Origin: Psychrilyobacter piezotolerans
Lineage (GTDB): Bacteria; Fusobacteriota; Fusobacteriia; Fusobacteriales; Fusobacteriaceae
DNA: 64,000 nucleotides
Reading direction: 5' to 3'
NCBI RefSeq assembly: GCF_003391055.1
Contig: NZ_QUAJ01000001.1
Coordinates: 62,001 to 126,000, forward strand
Positions 43,287 to 51,978 of the stretch are shown here, one piece after another (positions within the stretch are counted from its first letter, which is position 1; each line of letters begins with the position of its first letter). Position numbers and translations under genes: made by a program. Below the pieces are notes generated by a model. The model saw only the letters and a list, made by a program, of their open reading frames with translations, made no database searches and was not told the DNA's origin.

Positions 43287-43663
43287 TATTTCTTACCTCC
43301 CTTAAAGATTTCTATAAGGGTATCCCAGTGGTTCCCCTCTATCATCTCTTCCCCTGCTTGCCGGATAGATATGTTTTTTTCCTCTGATATCTTATATACT
43401 AAATGACCTACACCCTTCCCCATAAGCCCTCGATCTATTGCTCCGTCTACCAACGGCTTAGCCTCTATACTGGAAAATCCCATTCTTAAGAGTACAGATC
43501 TCTCAATTGAAGGTGTTGTGTGTGTTTTAGCCAGGTCTAACATTGGATCCACTAATTTTTCTGCCAACTCCCAAAATCTGTTTTTTAATTCCTCATCTGT
43601 TAAATTATGCAGATGTTTTCTTCTTGTAGAGAAATCATCCTCTCTTTTTAAATATCCTTTCAT
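43286..43663 (-). CDS. oraS: D-ornithine 4,5-aminomutase small subunit OraS (125 aa)
   Basis: Partner subunit of OraE; it packs against the PLP/B12 core. RREDDFSTRRKHLHNLTDEELKNRFW-like start (KREDDFSTRRKHL here), TTPSIERSVLLRMGFSS and GHLVYKISEEKNISIRQAG are conserved, and the size matches known OraS (about 120 aa). GGGGGG five bases before the ATG. Overlaps oraE by one base. Confidence 0.95.
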   Translation of the reverse strand: MKGYLKREDDFSTRRKHLHNLTDEELKNRFWELAEKLVDPMLDLAKTHTTPSIERSVLLRMGFSSIEAKPLVDGAIDRGLMGKGVGHLVYKISEEKNISIRQAGEEMIEGNHWDTLIEIFKGGKK

Positions 43664-43688
43664 CTCATCCCCCCTAATCGCCTATGGT

Positions 43689-43717
43689 GAAGCTGCAAGG
43701 GCTGCCCTTGCAGCTTC
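43689..43717 (-). other. perfect 13-bp hairpin between arginase and oraS
   Basis: GAAGCTGCAAGGG-CTG-CCCTTGCAGCTTC. There is no T tract on either strand, and GC content is well above the surroundings. It lies within the operon and may set differential mRNA stability. Confidence 0.7.
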
Positions 43718-43752
43718 GTCTATGGCAGCTGTTCAAACTGCCTCTATTAAAT

Positions 43753-44607
43753 TTAATTTATTTTCTTCTCTATTAATTGGAGTAACTCATCTACATATTC
43801 AGAAGTTTCCGCTCCCTTTTCATATATTGGGTTATATTCCACTATATCTATAGATGTTACAGATGCCGTATCTATCATCTCCGATACCAGGGTCTTACCC
43901 ATTTCACGGCTAAGCCCCCCTGGAACAGGTGTTCCAACAGCTGTTATCTCTGCAGGATCTATCCCATCCAGATCAAAACTGATATGCAGGTTTTTATCTT
44001 TAAAGAATTCTTTTACCTCTCCTAAAGCTTTTTCAAACCCCATCTCTGCTATCATTTCCCAAGTATAATTTTTGATCCCCAGTTCATCGATCAATTTTTG
44101 TTCCTTCTCATCTATATCCCTGGTCCCGAATAGGATTACATTTTCTTTTTTTACCTTAGCTCCATTGTAGAAACAATCTATTAATTTGGAATGTCCGTGT
44201 CCTACAGAAGCAGCCAGCGGCATCCCATGTATATGTCCTGAATCACTTATCTCAGGAGTATTCATATCCCCATGAGCATCCATCCATAATATTCCGATCT
44301 CTTTTTCTTTGGCCACCCCGGCTATACTTCCTATGGCTATGGCATGATCTCCTCCCAGACTAATGGGAAAATCTCCATCCTTTATTATCTTATTTACATT
44401 GACAGCCAATTCTTCACAGGTTTTTGCCACTGTATTCAGATATTTAGCTCCCTTTGTTGAAAAATCTTCCAATTGTTTCTCTACTCCTAAAACCTCTATC
44501 TTATCTCTATATTTTGGATATCTGTCTATAAAGTTTTCTACACTAAATTCCAGTCCGCATCTGTTAGCTCCAAAGTTTAATGGTACCCCTATTATTTTTG
44601 TTTTCAA
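43753..44607 (-). CDS. rocF: arginase, copy 1 (284 aa)
   Basis: Hydrolyses L-arginine to L-ornithine and urea, feeding the pathway. The manganese sites are complete: ISLGGDHAIAIGS, WMDAHGDMNTPE (DAHxD), SGHIHGMPLA and SFDLDGIDPAE (DxDxxDP), plus GTPVPGGLSRE. Start is TTG after GAGGAG; copy 2 at 51029 uses ATG. Between it and ortB lies a scrap of duplicated ortB (44632-44700). Confidence 0.94.
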   Translation of the reverse strand: MKTKIIGVPLNFGANRCGLEFSVENFIDRYPKYRDKIEVLGVEKQLEDFSTKGAKYLNTVAKTCEELAVNVNKIIKDGDFPISLGGDHAIAIGSIAGVAKEKEIGILWMDAHGDMNTPEISDSGHIHGMPLAASVGHGHSKLIDCFYNGAKVKKENVILFGTRDIDEKEQKLIDELGIKNYTWEMIAEMGFEKALGEVKEFFKDKNLHISFDLDGIDPAEITAVGTPVPGGLSREMGKTLVSEMIDTASVTSIDIVEYNPIYEKGAETSEYVDELLQLIEKKIN

Positions 44608-44631
44608 AATATTCAGCTCCTCAATTTTTTT

Positions 44632-44700
44632 TTATTTTACTACATCTATTGTCATTTTTGTCTCAAGAGCAATATAATTGAGTTTTTCTTTATTTTTTAC
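44632..44700 (-). pseudogene. remnant of a duplicated ortB 3' end
   Basis: Reading the minus strand gives LNYIALETKMTIDVVK and a stop. The C terminus of OrtB just upstream reads LSYIAVETNLTVEEVKGRLK. Eight of the first sixteen positions are identical and most others conservative. No start codon or binding site of its own. This looks like the leftover of a tandem duplication. Confidence 0.65.
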
Positions 44701-44707
44701 ATAAATT

Positions 44708-46105
44708 TTATTTTAATCTTCCTTTTACTTCTTCTACTGTTAAGTTTGTCTCAACAGCAATATAGCTGAGTTCTTCATCACTAAATTCTCTGTCGTCAGA
44801 TTTTTTCTTCACCATATTTTTTACATATGATTGTCTTATCTTATCCATATCTAAATCCACAGCTTTTATCATCTTTGGATGTTCCGGTAATATGATGCTC
44901 TTTCCGGGAATTTCATCTCTAGGGTTACCAAAGTGTAGGTCTATCCCATTATCCCTTGCAAATGACAGCTGCGGCTGAATATGTTTTCCTGCACCTGTAT
45001 ATTCTGTTTCCTGTACCACTATGATCTGATCTTCATCCATTTCCTGTGCTATGGAAAAAGCTGCTGCCAAGGATGTATTCCCGGCAGGTCCTCTCTCCAG
45101 CCCTTCTAATTGTGCCAGAGATTCTGTCATATAAAATACTTCCCCCTGAGTTATTGTTACATACCGATCCATATATCTAAGGGGTCTGGCTGCTGATCTG
45201 GGTACATCGGATCTGTCTGGATTAGTTGTAAATGGTATCCCAAACCCGGTATGTCCCGTTGTAAATGATTTTTTATTGAAATCAGTATCCGATGCCATGT
45301 GTAATCCTTTTAAATTTACACTTGCTCCTACTACTTTTACACCTTCTGCTCCTACTTTTCTCATTCCACGGGCAGTTCCAGTTAGATTTCCCCCTCCTGC
45401 ATTGGTACACACCACTACATCAGGCTGTTTCCCTGTCTTTTCAACTATCTGCTCCACCAGTTCTGATCCCAGTGTTTCTACTCCTGCGATACCAAATGGT
45501 GTATAGAGGGAAGCATTAAAATACCCTGTTTCTTCCAATAAATTTAAGAATGAGTAAAATAATTCAGGCCCCACAGTCAGTTGAACTACCTCAGCCCCGT
45601 ATGCCTCACACTTTCTGGCTTTTTCTACAATTTCAGGCTGCCCTTTTCCTTGGCTGTCATAGCACTCCTGCACTATTATACATTTTAATCCCAGCATGGC
45701 TGCCTGAGATGCTACTGCTGCTCCATAGTTTCCAGAAGTTGCAGCAATAACTCCTTTATATCCCAGCTTTTTGGCATGATATACTGCTGTGGCAGCACGC
45801 CTGGCCTTAAAGCTTCCAGATGGGTTAGATGCCTCATCTTTTAAAAATATTCTGGCTCCCTTTCCAGCCGGAGCCATTTTTCTGGCTAAATTAGTCAAAT
45901 TTCTAAGTTCATATATAGGAGTATTTCCTACTCCGGTTTCCCCTTGTATTTTTTTTATCTCTTCCAGCGAATATCCCGCTTCCCTCATCATAGCTTCATA
46001 GTCAAAAACTATCCCTTCCTTCTCAAAGGTATCGTAATCTATCCCTACAGCTTTTTTCATTATCTCTGTCTTTCTAGACATCACAGCATTATAACTTCTA
46101 TCCAT
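44708..46105 (-). CDS. ortB: 2-amino-4-oxopentanoate thiolase beta subunit OrtB (465 aa)
   Basis: PLP subunit that, with OrtA and CoA, cleaves 2-amino-4-oxopentanoate to acetyl-CoA and D-alanine. A threonine synthase-like PLP fold: ASNPSGSFKARRA (PLP lysine), AATSGNYGAAVASQ (phosphate loop region) and TNAGGGNLTGTARG. The N terminus (MDRSYNAVMSRKTEIMKKA) and the 465-residue length are typical of OrtB. The ATG shares a base with the ortA stop (TAATG). Confidence 0.94.
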   Translation of the reverse strand: MDRSYNAVMSRKTEIMKKAVGIDYDTFEKEGIVFDYEAMMREAGYSLEEIKKIQGETGVGNTPIYELRNLTNLARKMAPAGKGARIFLKDEASNPSGSFKARRAATAVYHAKKLGYKGVIAATSGNYGAAVASQAAMLGLKCIIVQECYDSQGKGQPEIVEKARKCEAYGAEVVQLTVGPELFYSFLNLLEETGYFNASLYTPFGIAGVETLGSELVEQIVEKTGKQPDVVVCTNAGGGNLTGTARGMRKVGAEGVKVVGASVNLKGLHMASDTDFNKKSFTTGHTGFGIPFTTNPDRSDVPRSAARPLRYMDRYVTITQGEVFYMTESLAQLEGLERGPAGNTSLAAAFSIAQEMDEDQIIVVQETEYTGAGKHIQPQLSFARDNGIDLHFGNPRDEIPGKSIILPEHPKMIKAVDLDMDKIRQSYVKNMVKKKSDDREFSDEELSYIAVETNLTVEEVKGRLK

Positions 46106-46410
46106 TATTTCCCCTCCCCATCAAAAAGTAGTTCCTTCAGGGTTTTTCCTATCTGTAAAATTTCAGGCACATGGTTTCCATAGTTGTGTTTATGGTTGGG
46201 ATGGATCTCAATCAATTTCCCACTAACCTTTCTCCCTACTATTGTCTCTATATCTGCCATCTCTCCTACCTCGGTGTCTTCCAACAAAAATCCCTTTATC
46301 CACATCTCCAATGGAACTTTTTTTGTATCCTCCGGTATTTGAGGTGCTCTGTCTTTTGGTTCCAATACTATGTTGTAGATCATTACCCAGTCACCTTTTT
46401 TAGCTAACAT
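46105..46410 (-). CDS. ortA: 2-amino-4-oxopentanoate thiolase alpha subunit OrtA (101 aa)
   Basis: Small partner of OrtB. KKGDWVMIYNIVLEPKDRAPQ, PLEMWIKGFLLEDTEVGE, SGKLIEIHPNHKHNYG and FVPEI-like VPEILQIG run the full length as in known OrtA proteins. GGAGGT precedes the ATG by eight bases. Confidence 0.94.
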   Translation of the reverse strand: MLAKKGDWVMIYNIVLEPKDRAPQIPEDTKKVPLEMWIKGFLLEDTEVGEMADIETIVGRKVSGKLIEIHPNHKHNYGNHVPEILQIGKTLKELLFDGEGK

Positions 46411-46539
46411 ATAACTACCTCCTAAATACCCTCATCCTCATCTCCTTCTCCTCAAAGGTAGAAGGAAAAATTAATTTTAATATTGTAGAATCAACCCAGA
46501 GGAAGAGGGCAGCAATAATTTTCTCTTTTTTAGTATCGA

Positions 46540-47598
46540 CTAATTAAGTTCTACCTCTATCATATCCCTGTAATCTCCAACTATACATCTAGGAACCGGC
46601 AGATCGATCATTGTTTTTAATCCAGGTCTGGAATTTATGATTTGCGGTATCATGTTGATACACATTGCGATAGTTCCTATTCCCCCATCTATCTCAGGAG
46701 TGATTGCCATACTGATATTAGGAGTTCCAGCCAATGTGATATAGTCACCTGTTTCTACTCCTCCTAATTGCGGCTCTATTTGCTGCGGGTGAACCATTTC
46801 TACTTTCTTCTCCCCTTCTACATATCCGTCTCCTAACATAGAACATCCTGCTACATATCCTGCATCCACTTTTATATACTGTGTTTCACGAGGAACATCT
46901 GTCACTATTGGAGCCATAGAAGTCTTTAACGGCCCGTCTAATTTCCACCCTACTGCATCTGTCATCATATTTACAGATTCTTCAAATCCAACGTGTCCTG
47001 CTAAGGTACCTGCCTTATCCTGCTCTATAAAATCTTCCTTACTGAGCCCTACTCCCTGCTCCTCCATAACTGCATGACCAAATGGAGACAGACTGTTTAT
47101 CCTCTCTGATTTTATATGTGTAAGATCCGTCATAGCACCTGTTAATGTCAATACCAACAAGTCCATCATGAGTCCTGGGTTTATCCCTGTTCCCAATATT
47201 GATACACCATTTTCTTTGGCTATTCTATCTAATTCCAATGCTTCCTCTGGGCTCTGTGCCTTTGGATAAGCCATCTCTTCCGCTGTAGATATTACATTTA
47301 TCTTCTTTTCCAAAACTAACTTTAATCTAGGAAATGCTTTTTTTACAAATGAATCTGTGGCACACAGACATACATCACAAGACTTTTCTTTCAATACTTC
47401 ATCTATATTTCCATTTATATAAACCGGAGCTCTATCTCCCCTGTTTACTCCTAAAACTTCATGCATCTCCCTGTCTACCCTGTCTGGATGAAGGTCGCAT
47501 ACACCTACGATTTCTATCCCTTTTTTATTTAATAGTGCCTTAGCCATCCCACTACCCATTGCTCCAAATCCCCATATTGCTACCTTAATATTTCTCAT
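46540..47598 (-). CDS. ord: 2,4-diaminopentanoate dehydrogenase Ord (352 aa)
   Basis: Oxidises (2R,4S)-2,4-diaminopentanoate to 2-amino-4-oxopentanoate with NAD(P)+, releasing ammonia. Rossmann start VAIWGFGAMGSGMAKALL (GxGxxG), then GVCDLHPDRVDREM, CLCATDSFVKK, ILGTGINPGLMMDLLV and GHVGFEESVNMM. This matches Ord of Clostridium sticklandii-type clusters, related to dihydrodipicolinate reductase. AGGGGGT before the ATG. No terminator before ortA. Confidence 0.93.
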   Translation of the reverse strand: MRNIKVAIWGFGAMGSGMAKALLNKKGIEIVGVCDLHPDRVDREMHEVLGVNRGDRAPVYINGNIDEVLKEKSCDVCLCATDSFVKKAFPRLKLVLEKKINVISTAEEMAYPKAQSPEEALELDRIAKENGVSILGTGINPGLMMDLLVLTLTGAMTDLTHIKSERINSLSPFGHAVMEEQGVGLSKEDFIEQDKAGTLAGHVGFEESVNMMTDAVGWKLDGPLKTSMAPIVTDVPRETQYIKVDAGYVAGCSMLGDGYVEGEKKVEMVHPQQIEPQLGGVETGDYITLAGTPNISMAITPEIDGGIGTIAMCINMIPQIINSRPGLKTMIDLPVPRCIVGDYRDMIEVELN

Positions 47599-47612
47599 TT
47601 TTACCCCCTTGA

Positions 47613-47625
47613 CGACCTTCGGTCG
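47613..47625 (-). other. small hairpin between alr1 and ord
   Basis: CGACC-TTC-GGTCG, a perfect 5-bp stem close to the ord start. No T tract follows on the minus strand, so it is probably not a terminator. Confidence 0.4.
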
Positions 47626-47744
47626 AATTGATAATTAATAATTAATTCCTTTATTCTTACTTCCCCTCGATTCACGAGTACTTAAATTTATTCTAAAGTC
47701 AGGATTAATTTTGATATTCATGAAATCTCCATAAGAAGGAGGAG

Positions 47745-48935
47745 TTACAAATCTATATTGTCCAATACTTCATCCTTTATCTCTATAATTTCATTATCTT
47801 TTTTATATACTCTAGGAACTCTTTTACTTACATTGCATAGGACTTCATAACTTATGGTCCCCAATATATCTGCTATATCCTCTGGAGTCACTCTATTGTA
47901 CTGGTCTTCCCCGAATAAGATAACTTCATCTCCTCCATGTACATCTAAACCTGTTATATCCACTACAAATTTATCCATACAGATGGCTCCAGCTACTCTC
48001 GCCACTGCATTTTTACCCTTGATGATTACTTTTCCCTTATTACTGAGTCCACGGCTGTATCCATCTGCATATCCGATTGGTATCAATCCTGTCCGGGATT
48101 CTCTGTTTACCGTATATGTAAGTCCATAACTTATTGATTCCCCTTTTTCCAGTGTTCTTATATGATAGATCTTACTGTGCAGGGACATCACCTGTTTCAA
48201 ATCTATCACCTTATCTTTCTCCTGTACTTCCGATGGATAGTGTCCGTACATGAGGAGTCCTGCCCTCACCATATCATAGTTAAATTCCGGCAGATCTAAT
48301 ATGGCTGCACTATTTGACACATGTTTTATGGGTATTTCTACCCCTAGTTTTTTTAGTTCATCTATTATGTACGTAAATTCCTTCACCTGTTTTATGGTGT
48401 ACCATTTATCTGCTTCATCAGCCACTGCAAAATGGGTGTAGACTCCCTCTAAATATAAGTTATCCAGCTCACTTATCTCTTTTATAACTTCTACAGTCCT
48501 ATATTTTATAGGTAATCCTACCCTATGCATTCCCGTGTCTACATTTATGTGTACCGCAATTTTTTTCCCGTGTAATTTAGCCAATTCATTTAATACTTTG
48601 GCCTGTCTAAGGGAGTATATTGTAGGAGTTATATCCCATTGAATTACCTCTTCTAAATTAGCATCTGGAGTATATCCCAGCAATATAATCTGTATATCCT
48701 TATATGAATTCCTTATCTCTATAGCTTCCGACAATACTGCCACTGCAAATTTATTTATATTCTCTGCTTTTAGTGTGTCGATCACTCCCAGAGCTCCATG
48801 ACCATAGGCATCAGCTTTTATTACCGCCATGACTTCGGTTCCTGGTTTTATGTGTTTTTTTATCTCCCTCATATTGTGTCCCAAATTATCTAGATTGACC
48901 TCTACCCAAACAGGTCTTTTGAGATTTAATTCCAT
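47745..48935 (-). CDS. alr: alanine racemase, copy 1 (396 aa)
   Basis: PLP fold-type III racemase. VMAVIKADAYGHGAL holds the PLP lysine; HINVDTGMHRVGL, HVSNSAAIL, SYGLTYTV (catalytic tyrosine on the opposite face) and IGYADGYSRGL are standard. First gene of the main operon. OrtAB releases D-alanine, so an alanine racemase here makes sense to recover L-alanine for catabolism; supply of D-alanine for cell wall is the textbook role. Copy 2 is at 51979 (6 differences in the first 60 shared residues). Confidence 0.92.
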   Translation of the reverse strand: MELNLKRPVWVEVNLDNLGHNMREIKKHIKPGTEVMAVIKADAYGHGALGVIDTLKAENINKFAVAVLSEAIEIRNSYKDIQIILLGYTPDANLEEVIQWDITPTIYSLRQAKVLNELAKLHGKKIAVHINVDTGMHRVGLPIKYRTVEVIKEISELDNLYLEGVYTHFAVADEADKWYTIKQVKEFTYIIDELKKLGVEIPIKHVSNSAAILDLPEFNYDMVRAGLLMYGHYPSEVQEKDKVIDLKQVMSLHSKIYHIRTLEKGESISYGLTYTVNRESRTGLIPIGYADGYSRGLSNKGKVIIKGKNAVARVAGAICMDKFVVDITGLDVHGGDEVILFGEDQYNRVTPEDIADILGTISYEVLCNVSKRVPRVYKKDNEIIEIKDEVLDNIDL

Positions 48936-49539
48936 TTTTTCTTCACACTCCTGATATCTTTTTACATATATATTTTATTTATTTTTTATATCATACTCAC
49001 AACATATTAAATATAGGAACATAACAATTTTTCTATTTAAAACAAGTGTTATAAATAAAGGTCTCTCAATTATTATTAGTGAATTTATATCTCTTATAAA
49101 TTTACTGAATATATCTTTCACTTTTATATTAATACATTATCCTTCTAAATCCAAACTTTTTGTCTAAAAATTAATCATTTAAGTGTTTTCTAATATACTT
49201 TTAACGCTAAATCATATATAAAATATATGAATTACATAGTATTTCCTAAGAAATTCCTCATTTTAAAAATTAAAGTTATTCTTCATCATTCAAAAAATGA
49301 ATGACTCCTCATTTTTAGGTTAAAAAAATAGTCAGCACTTTTCTACCCCAGCCCCCATCTGGATGATTTTTTTGATATAATATAACCATGAATACCACTA
49401 TTAAACTAAAAAAATAATTCTTTTATTGATGCTCCTCATAGAGCTATTATTTTTTCCTCTACTCAATAATAGTCTACTTCTTTTTTTTTTTATATCATAA
49501 TTCATTATATTCATCCTGTATATGCCGACCCATTCATTT

Positions 49540-49865
49540 CATTCATCCTGGGAATGTTTAAGTTTCGATCCACTACCTTATTTTTTTCTTCTTTTGAGAA
49601 ATTATAAGTGCTTTTTTTAAATACAACCCACTCTATTTACCAAATATATGTCATCATTTATGCACTATTTACCACAAGAATACTTAAATTCCATTCTACT
49701 GTTGTGATTTTTTCTTTTTTTAAGAAATTATAAGTATTTTTTTCAAATATAACTCACCTTATTTATAATATATATATAACTGTATTATTTCTATTTATTT
49801 TATTCATCCTAGAGAAGTTTGAATCCCATTCTACTACCGTGATTTTTTTCTTCTTTTGAGGAAGT
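49540..49865. repeat. degenerate tandem repeat, about 130-bp unit, two and a half copies
   Basis: Landmarks recur in order: ATCCACTACCTTA / TTCCATTCTACTGTTGTGA / TCCCATTCTACTACCGTGA, each followed by a T-rich run with TTCTT.TTTT and then GAGAAATTATAAGTGCTTTT / AAGAAATTATAAGTATTTTT / GAGGAAGTG. TTCATCCT begins units near 49542 and 49804. Confidence 0.65.
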
Positions 49866-49872
49866 GTAATTC

Positions 49873-49911
49873 AAAAAAGGTTATAGACGGATGCCGTCTA
49901 TAACCTTTTTT
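49873..49911 (-). terminator. terminator of the alr2-arginase2-orr2 operon
   Basis: AAGGTTATAGACGG-ATG-CCGTCTATAACCTT with A and T runs outside. The arms are nearly those of the terminator at 53366-53400. Confidence 0.9.
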
Positions 49912-49970
49912 TTATTATGTTTTATTAGGTTGTTTCAAAAGTATTTTTTATATAAATAGAACAGCACACT

Positions 49971-51032
49971 TTACCATGTTTTTTTTACGTAGGGTGATGT
50001 GGTTAACTGCAGAAGGGAACCATAATTCAGCTTAAATCCAACTATATCTCCTACCTTATATTTTATTTTTGAGTCAGTTACATCCACCACCAAATGATCA
50101 CTGCTGGAACCTAAGATTATTAATTTTTCATCCATTGTTTCTAAATTGGAATGATCTACATCTTGTTTTCCAATAGCTAGTATAGCCCGCTTTCTCTTAC
50201 CTCTATCGATAAATACTGGTTTTTCTCCAAAAGCATTGACTCCAATTTCTCCCACTGGATAGGACTTCTTTTCTTTTAATTCTATTATCTCTACCTCTAA
50301 TTTTACACTGTCATGAAAGCAGCCTTCCAGATCTTTTCCATAAGCGGTTTCCCTTCCAAAAATAAGAGATTCTCCCAACCTTAGATTATTTATTTTTGGC
50401 GGCATATTATTGTTCCACAAAAGATCCAAACTACTGGAATTTCCACCTGATATAATATTTAATTTTAAATTATATTTTCCCTCTATTAAATTCGAAATTA
50501 TCTCTAATTTTTCCAAATTCTCAAAGCTGGGAATGATCCCACCATAACACGTGAGGTTTACACCAATCCCTTCTAATTTAATATTTTTCATAGAATTTAG
50601 CTGATCCATATAACACTCTACATCTTCAGGCAGGACCCCTTCTCTCAGGTCTCCTAATTCAATCATCAAAATAATTTTATGAACTTTACCTTGTTTTCCT
50701 GCCTCCTCATTTAAAAGGGCTATGGTAGATATTTCACTGTTTAAACTTATATCCACATGCTTTATCACTTCTTTTATCTGGGATCTCATAGGCAGACGGA
50801 TCATCACTTTGGGAACATCTAAATTTTTATATTTTTTTAAATTTTTCACCCTGGAATCTCCCAAATATTTTACCCCTCCTTCCACCAAGACCTTGGCCAT
50901 CTCCAGGCTTCCAGAAAAAACTTTGGTTACCCCCACTACATCTATCTGGGATTCATAACATTTTTTTGTCAAAAATTTTACATTATCTCTGATCTTTTCC
51001 AAATTCACTACTACTCTTGGGTATTCAGTCAT
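49971..51032 (-). CDS. orr: ornithine racemase Orr, copy 2 (353 aa)
   Basis: Same family and motifs as the copy at 38461 (VVGVTKVFSG with the PLP lysine, GVNLTCYGGI, ISGGNSSSLDLL). All motifs are intact, so it should be active. Its ATG overlaps the arginase 2 stop (ATGA). The C terminus ends ...SPYVKKTW rather than ...SPYVKKVFN. Placing arginase directly before ornithine racemase gives arginine to D-ornithine in two steps within one small operon. Confidence 0.92.
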   Translation of the reverse strand: MTEYPRVVVNLEKIRDNVKFLTKKCYESQIDVVGVTKVFSGSLEMAKVLVEGGVKYLGDSRVKNLKKYKNLDVPKVMIRLPMRSQIKEVIKHVDISLNSEISTIALLNEEAGKQGKVHKIILMIELGDLREGVLPEDVECYMDQLNSMKNIKLEGIGVNLTCYGGIIPSFENLEKLEIISNLIEGKYNLKLNIISGGNSSSLDLLWNNNMPPKINNLRLGESLIFGRETAYGKDLEGCFHDSVKLEVEIIELKEKKSYPVGEIGVNAFGEKPVFIDRGKRKRAILAIGKQDVDHSNLETMDEKLIILGSSSDHLVVDVTDSKIKYKVGDIVGFKLNYGSLLQLTTSPYVKKTW

Positions 51033-51886
51033 AGAGTTATCTTCTTCTCTATTAATTGAAGTAACTCATCTACATATTCAGACGTTTCCATTCCCTTCTC
51101 ATATATCGGATTATATTCCACTATATCTATAGATGTTACAGATGCTGTATCTATCATCTCCGACACCAGAATTTTACCCATTTCACGGCTGAGCCCTCCT
51201 GGAACAGGAGTTCCAACAGCTGTTACCTCTGCAGGATCTATTCCATCCAGATCAAAACTGATATGCAGGTTTCTATCTCTAAAGAATTCTTTTACCTCTC
51301 CTAAAGCTTTTTCAAACCCCATCTCTGCTATCATATCCCAAGTATAGTTTTTGATTCCCAATTCATCTATCAGTTCTTGTTCCTTCTCATCTATATCCCT
51401 GGTCCCAAATAGGATTACATTTTCTTTTTTTACCTTAGTCCCCTTATATAAACAATCCACCAATTTAGAATGCCCATACCCTATGGATGCAGCTAGTGGC
51501 ATTCCATGTATGTGTCCAGATTCACTTATCTCAGGAGTATTCATATCCCCATGAGCATCCATCCATAATATTCCTATCTCTTTCTCTTTGGATACCCCGG
51601 CTATACTGCCTATGGCTATGGCATGATCTCCACCTAAAGTGATGGGAAAATTTCCATCCTTGACTATCTTATTTATGCTCACAGCTAATTTTTCACAGGT
51701 TTTTGCCACTGTATTCAGATATTTAGCATTCTTTCTTGAAAAATCTTCCACTTCTCTCTCTACTCCTAACACCTCTATCTTATCCCTGTATTTTGGATAT
51801 CGGTCTATAAAGTTGTCTACACCAAATTCCAATCCGCACCTGTTAGCTCCAAAGTTTAACGGTATCCCCACTATTTTTGTTTTCAT
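51029..51886 (-). CDS. rocF: arginase, copy 2 (285 aa)
   Basis: Close paralogue of the arginase at 43753 (9 differences in the first 60 residues), with the same metal motifs (LGGDHAIAIGS, MDAHGDMNTPE, SFDLDGIDPAE). Unlike copy 1 it begins with ATG, preceded by AAAGGAGATGA. Middle gene of alr2-arginase2-orr2. Confidence 0.94.
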   Translation of the reverse strand: MKTKIVGIPLNFGANRCGLEFGVDNFIDRYPKYRDKIEVLGVEREVEDFSRKNAKYLNTVAKTCEKLAVSINKIVKDGNFPITLGGDHAIAIGSIAGVSKEKEIGILWMDAHGDMNTPEISESGHIHGMPLAASIGYGHSKLVDCLYKGTKVKKENVILFGTRDIDEKEQELIDELGIKNYTWDMIAEMGFEKALGEVKEFFRDRNLHISFDLDGIDPAEVTAVGTPVPGGLSREMGKILVSEMIDTASVTSIDIVEYNPIYEKGMETSEYVDELLQLIEKKITL

Positions 51887-51978
51887 TAAATCATCTCCTT
51901 TGTTTTCTTTTTTTCATCAATTATCATGTATGATAATTGGCGGCTAAGTTTTTAGTTTTTATTACTGCGAAACATGGG

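Larger units (their letters stand above)
48936..49970 (-). other. kilobase AT-rich region upstream of the main ornithine operon
   Basis: No gene of note. It contains the leader of alr1, CATTCAAAAAATGAATG near 49289, a plus-strand TATAAT at 49375-49380 before a nine-codon frame (MNTTIKLKK) and an AAAAAATAAT...ATTATTTTTT hairpin, a degenerate tandem repeat at 49540-49865, and the orr2 terminator at 49873-49911. No riboswitch or T box that I can recognise. Confidence 0.6.
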
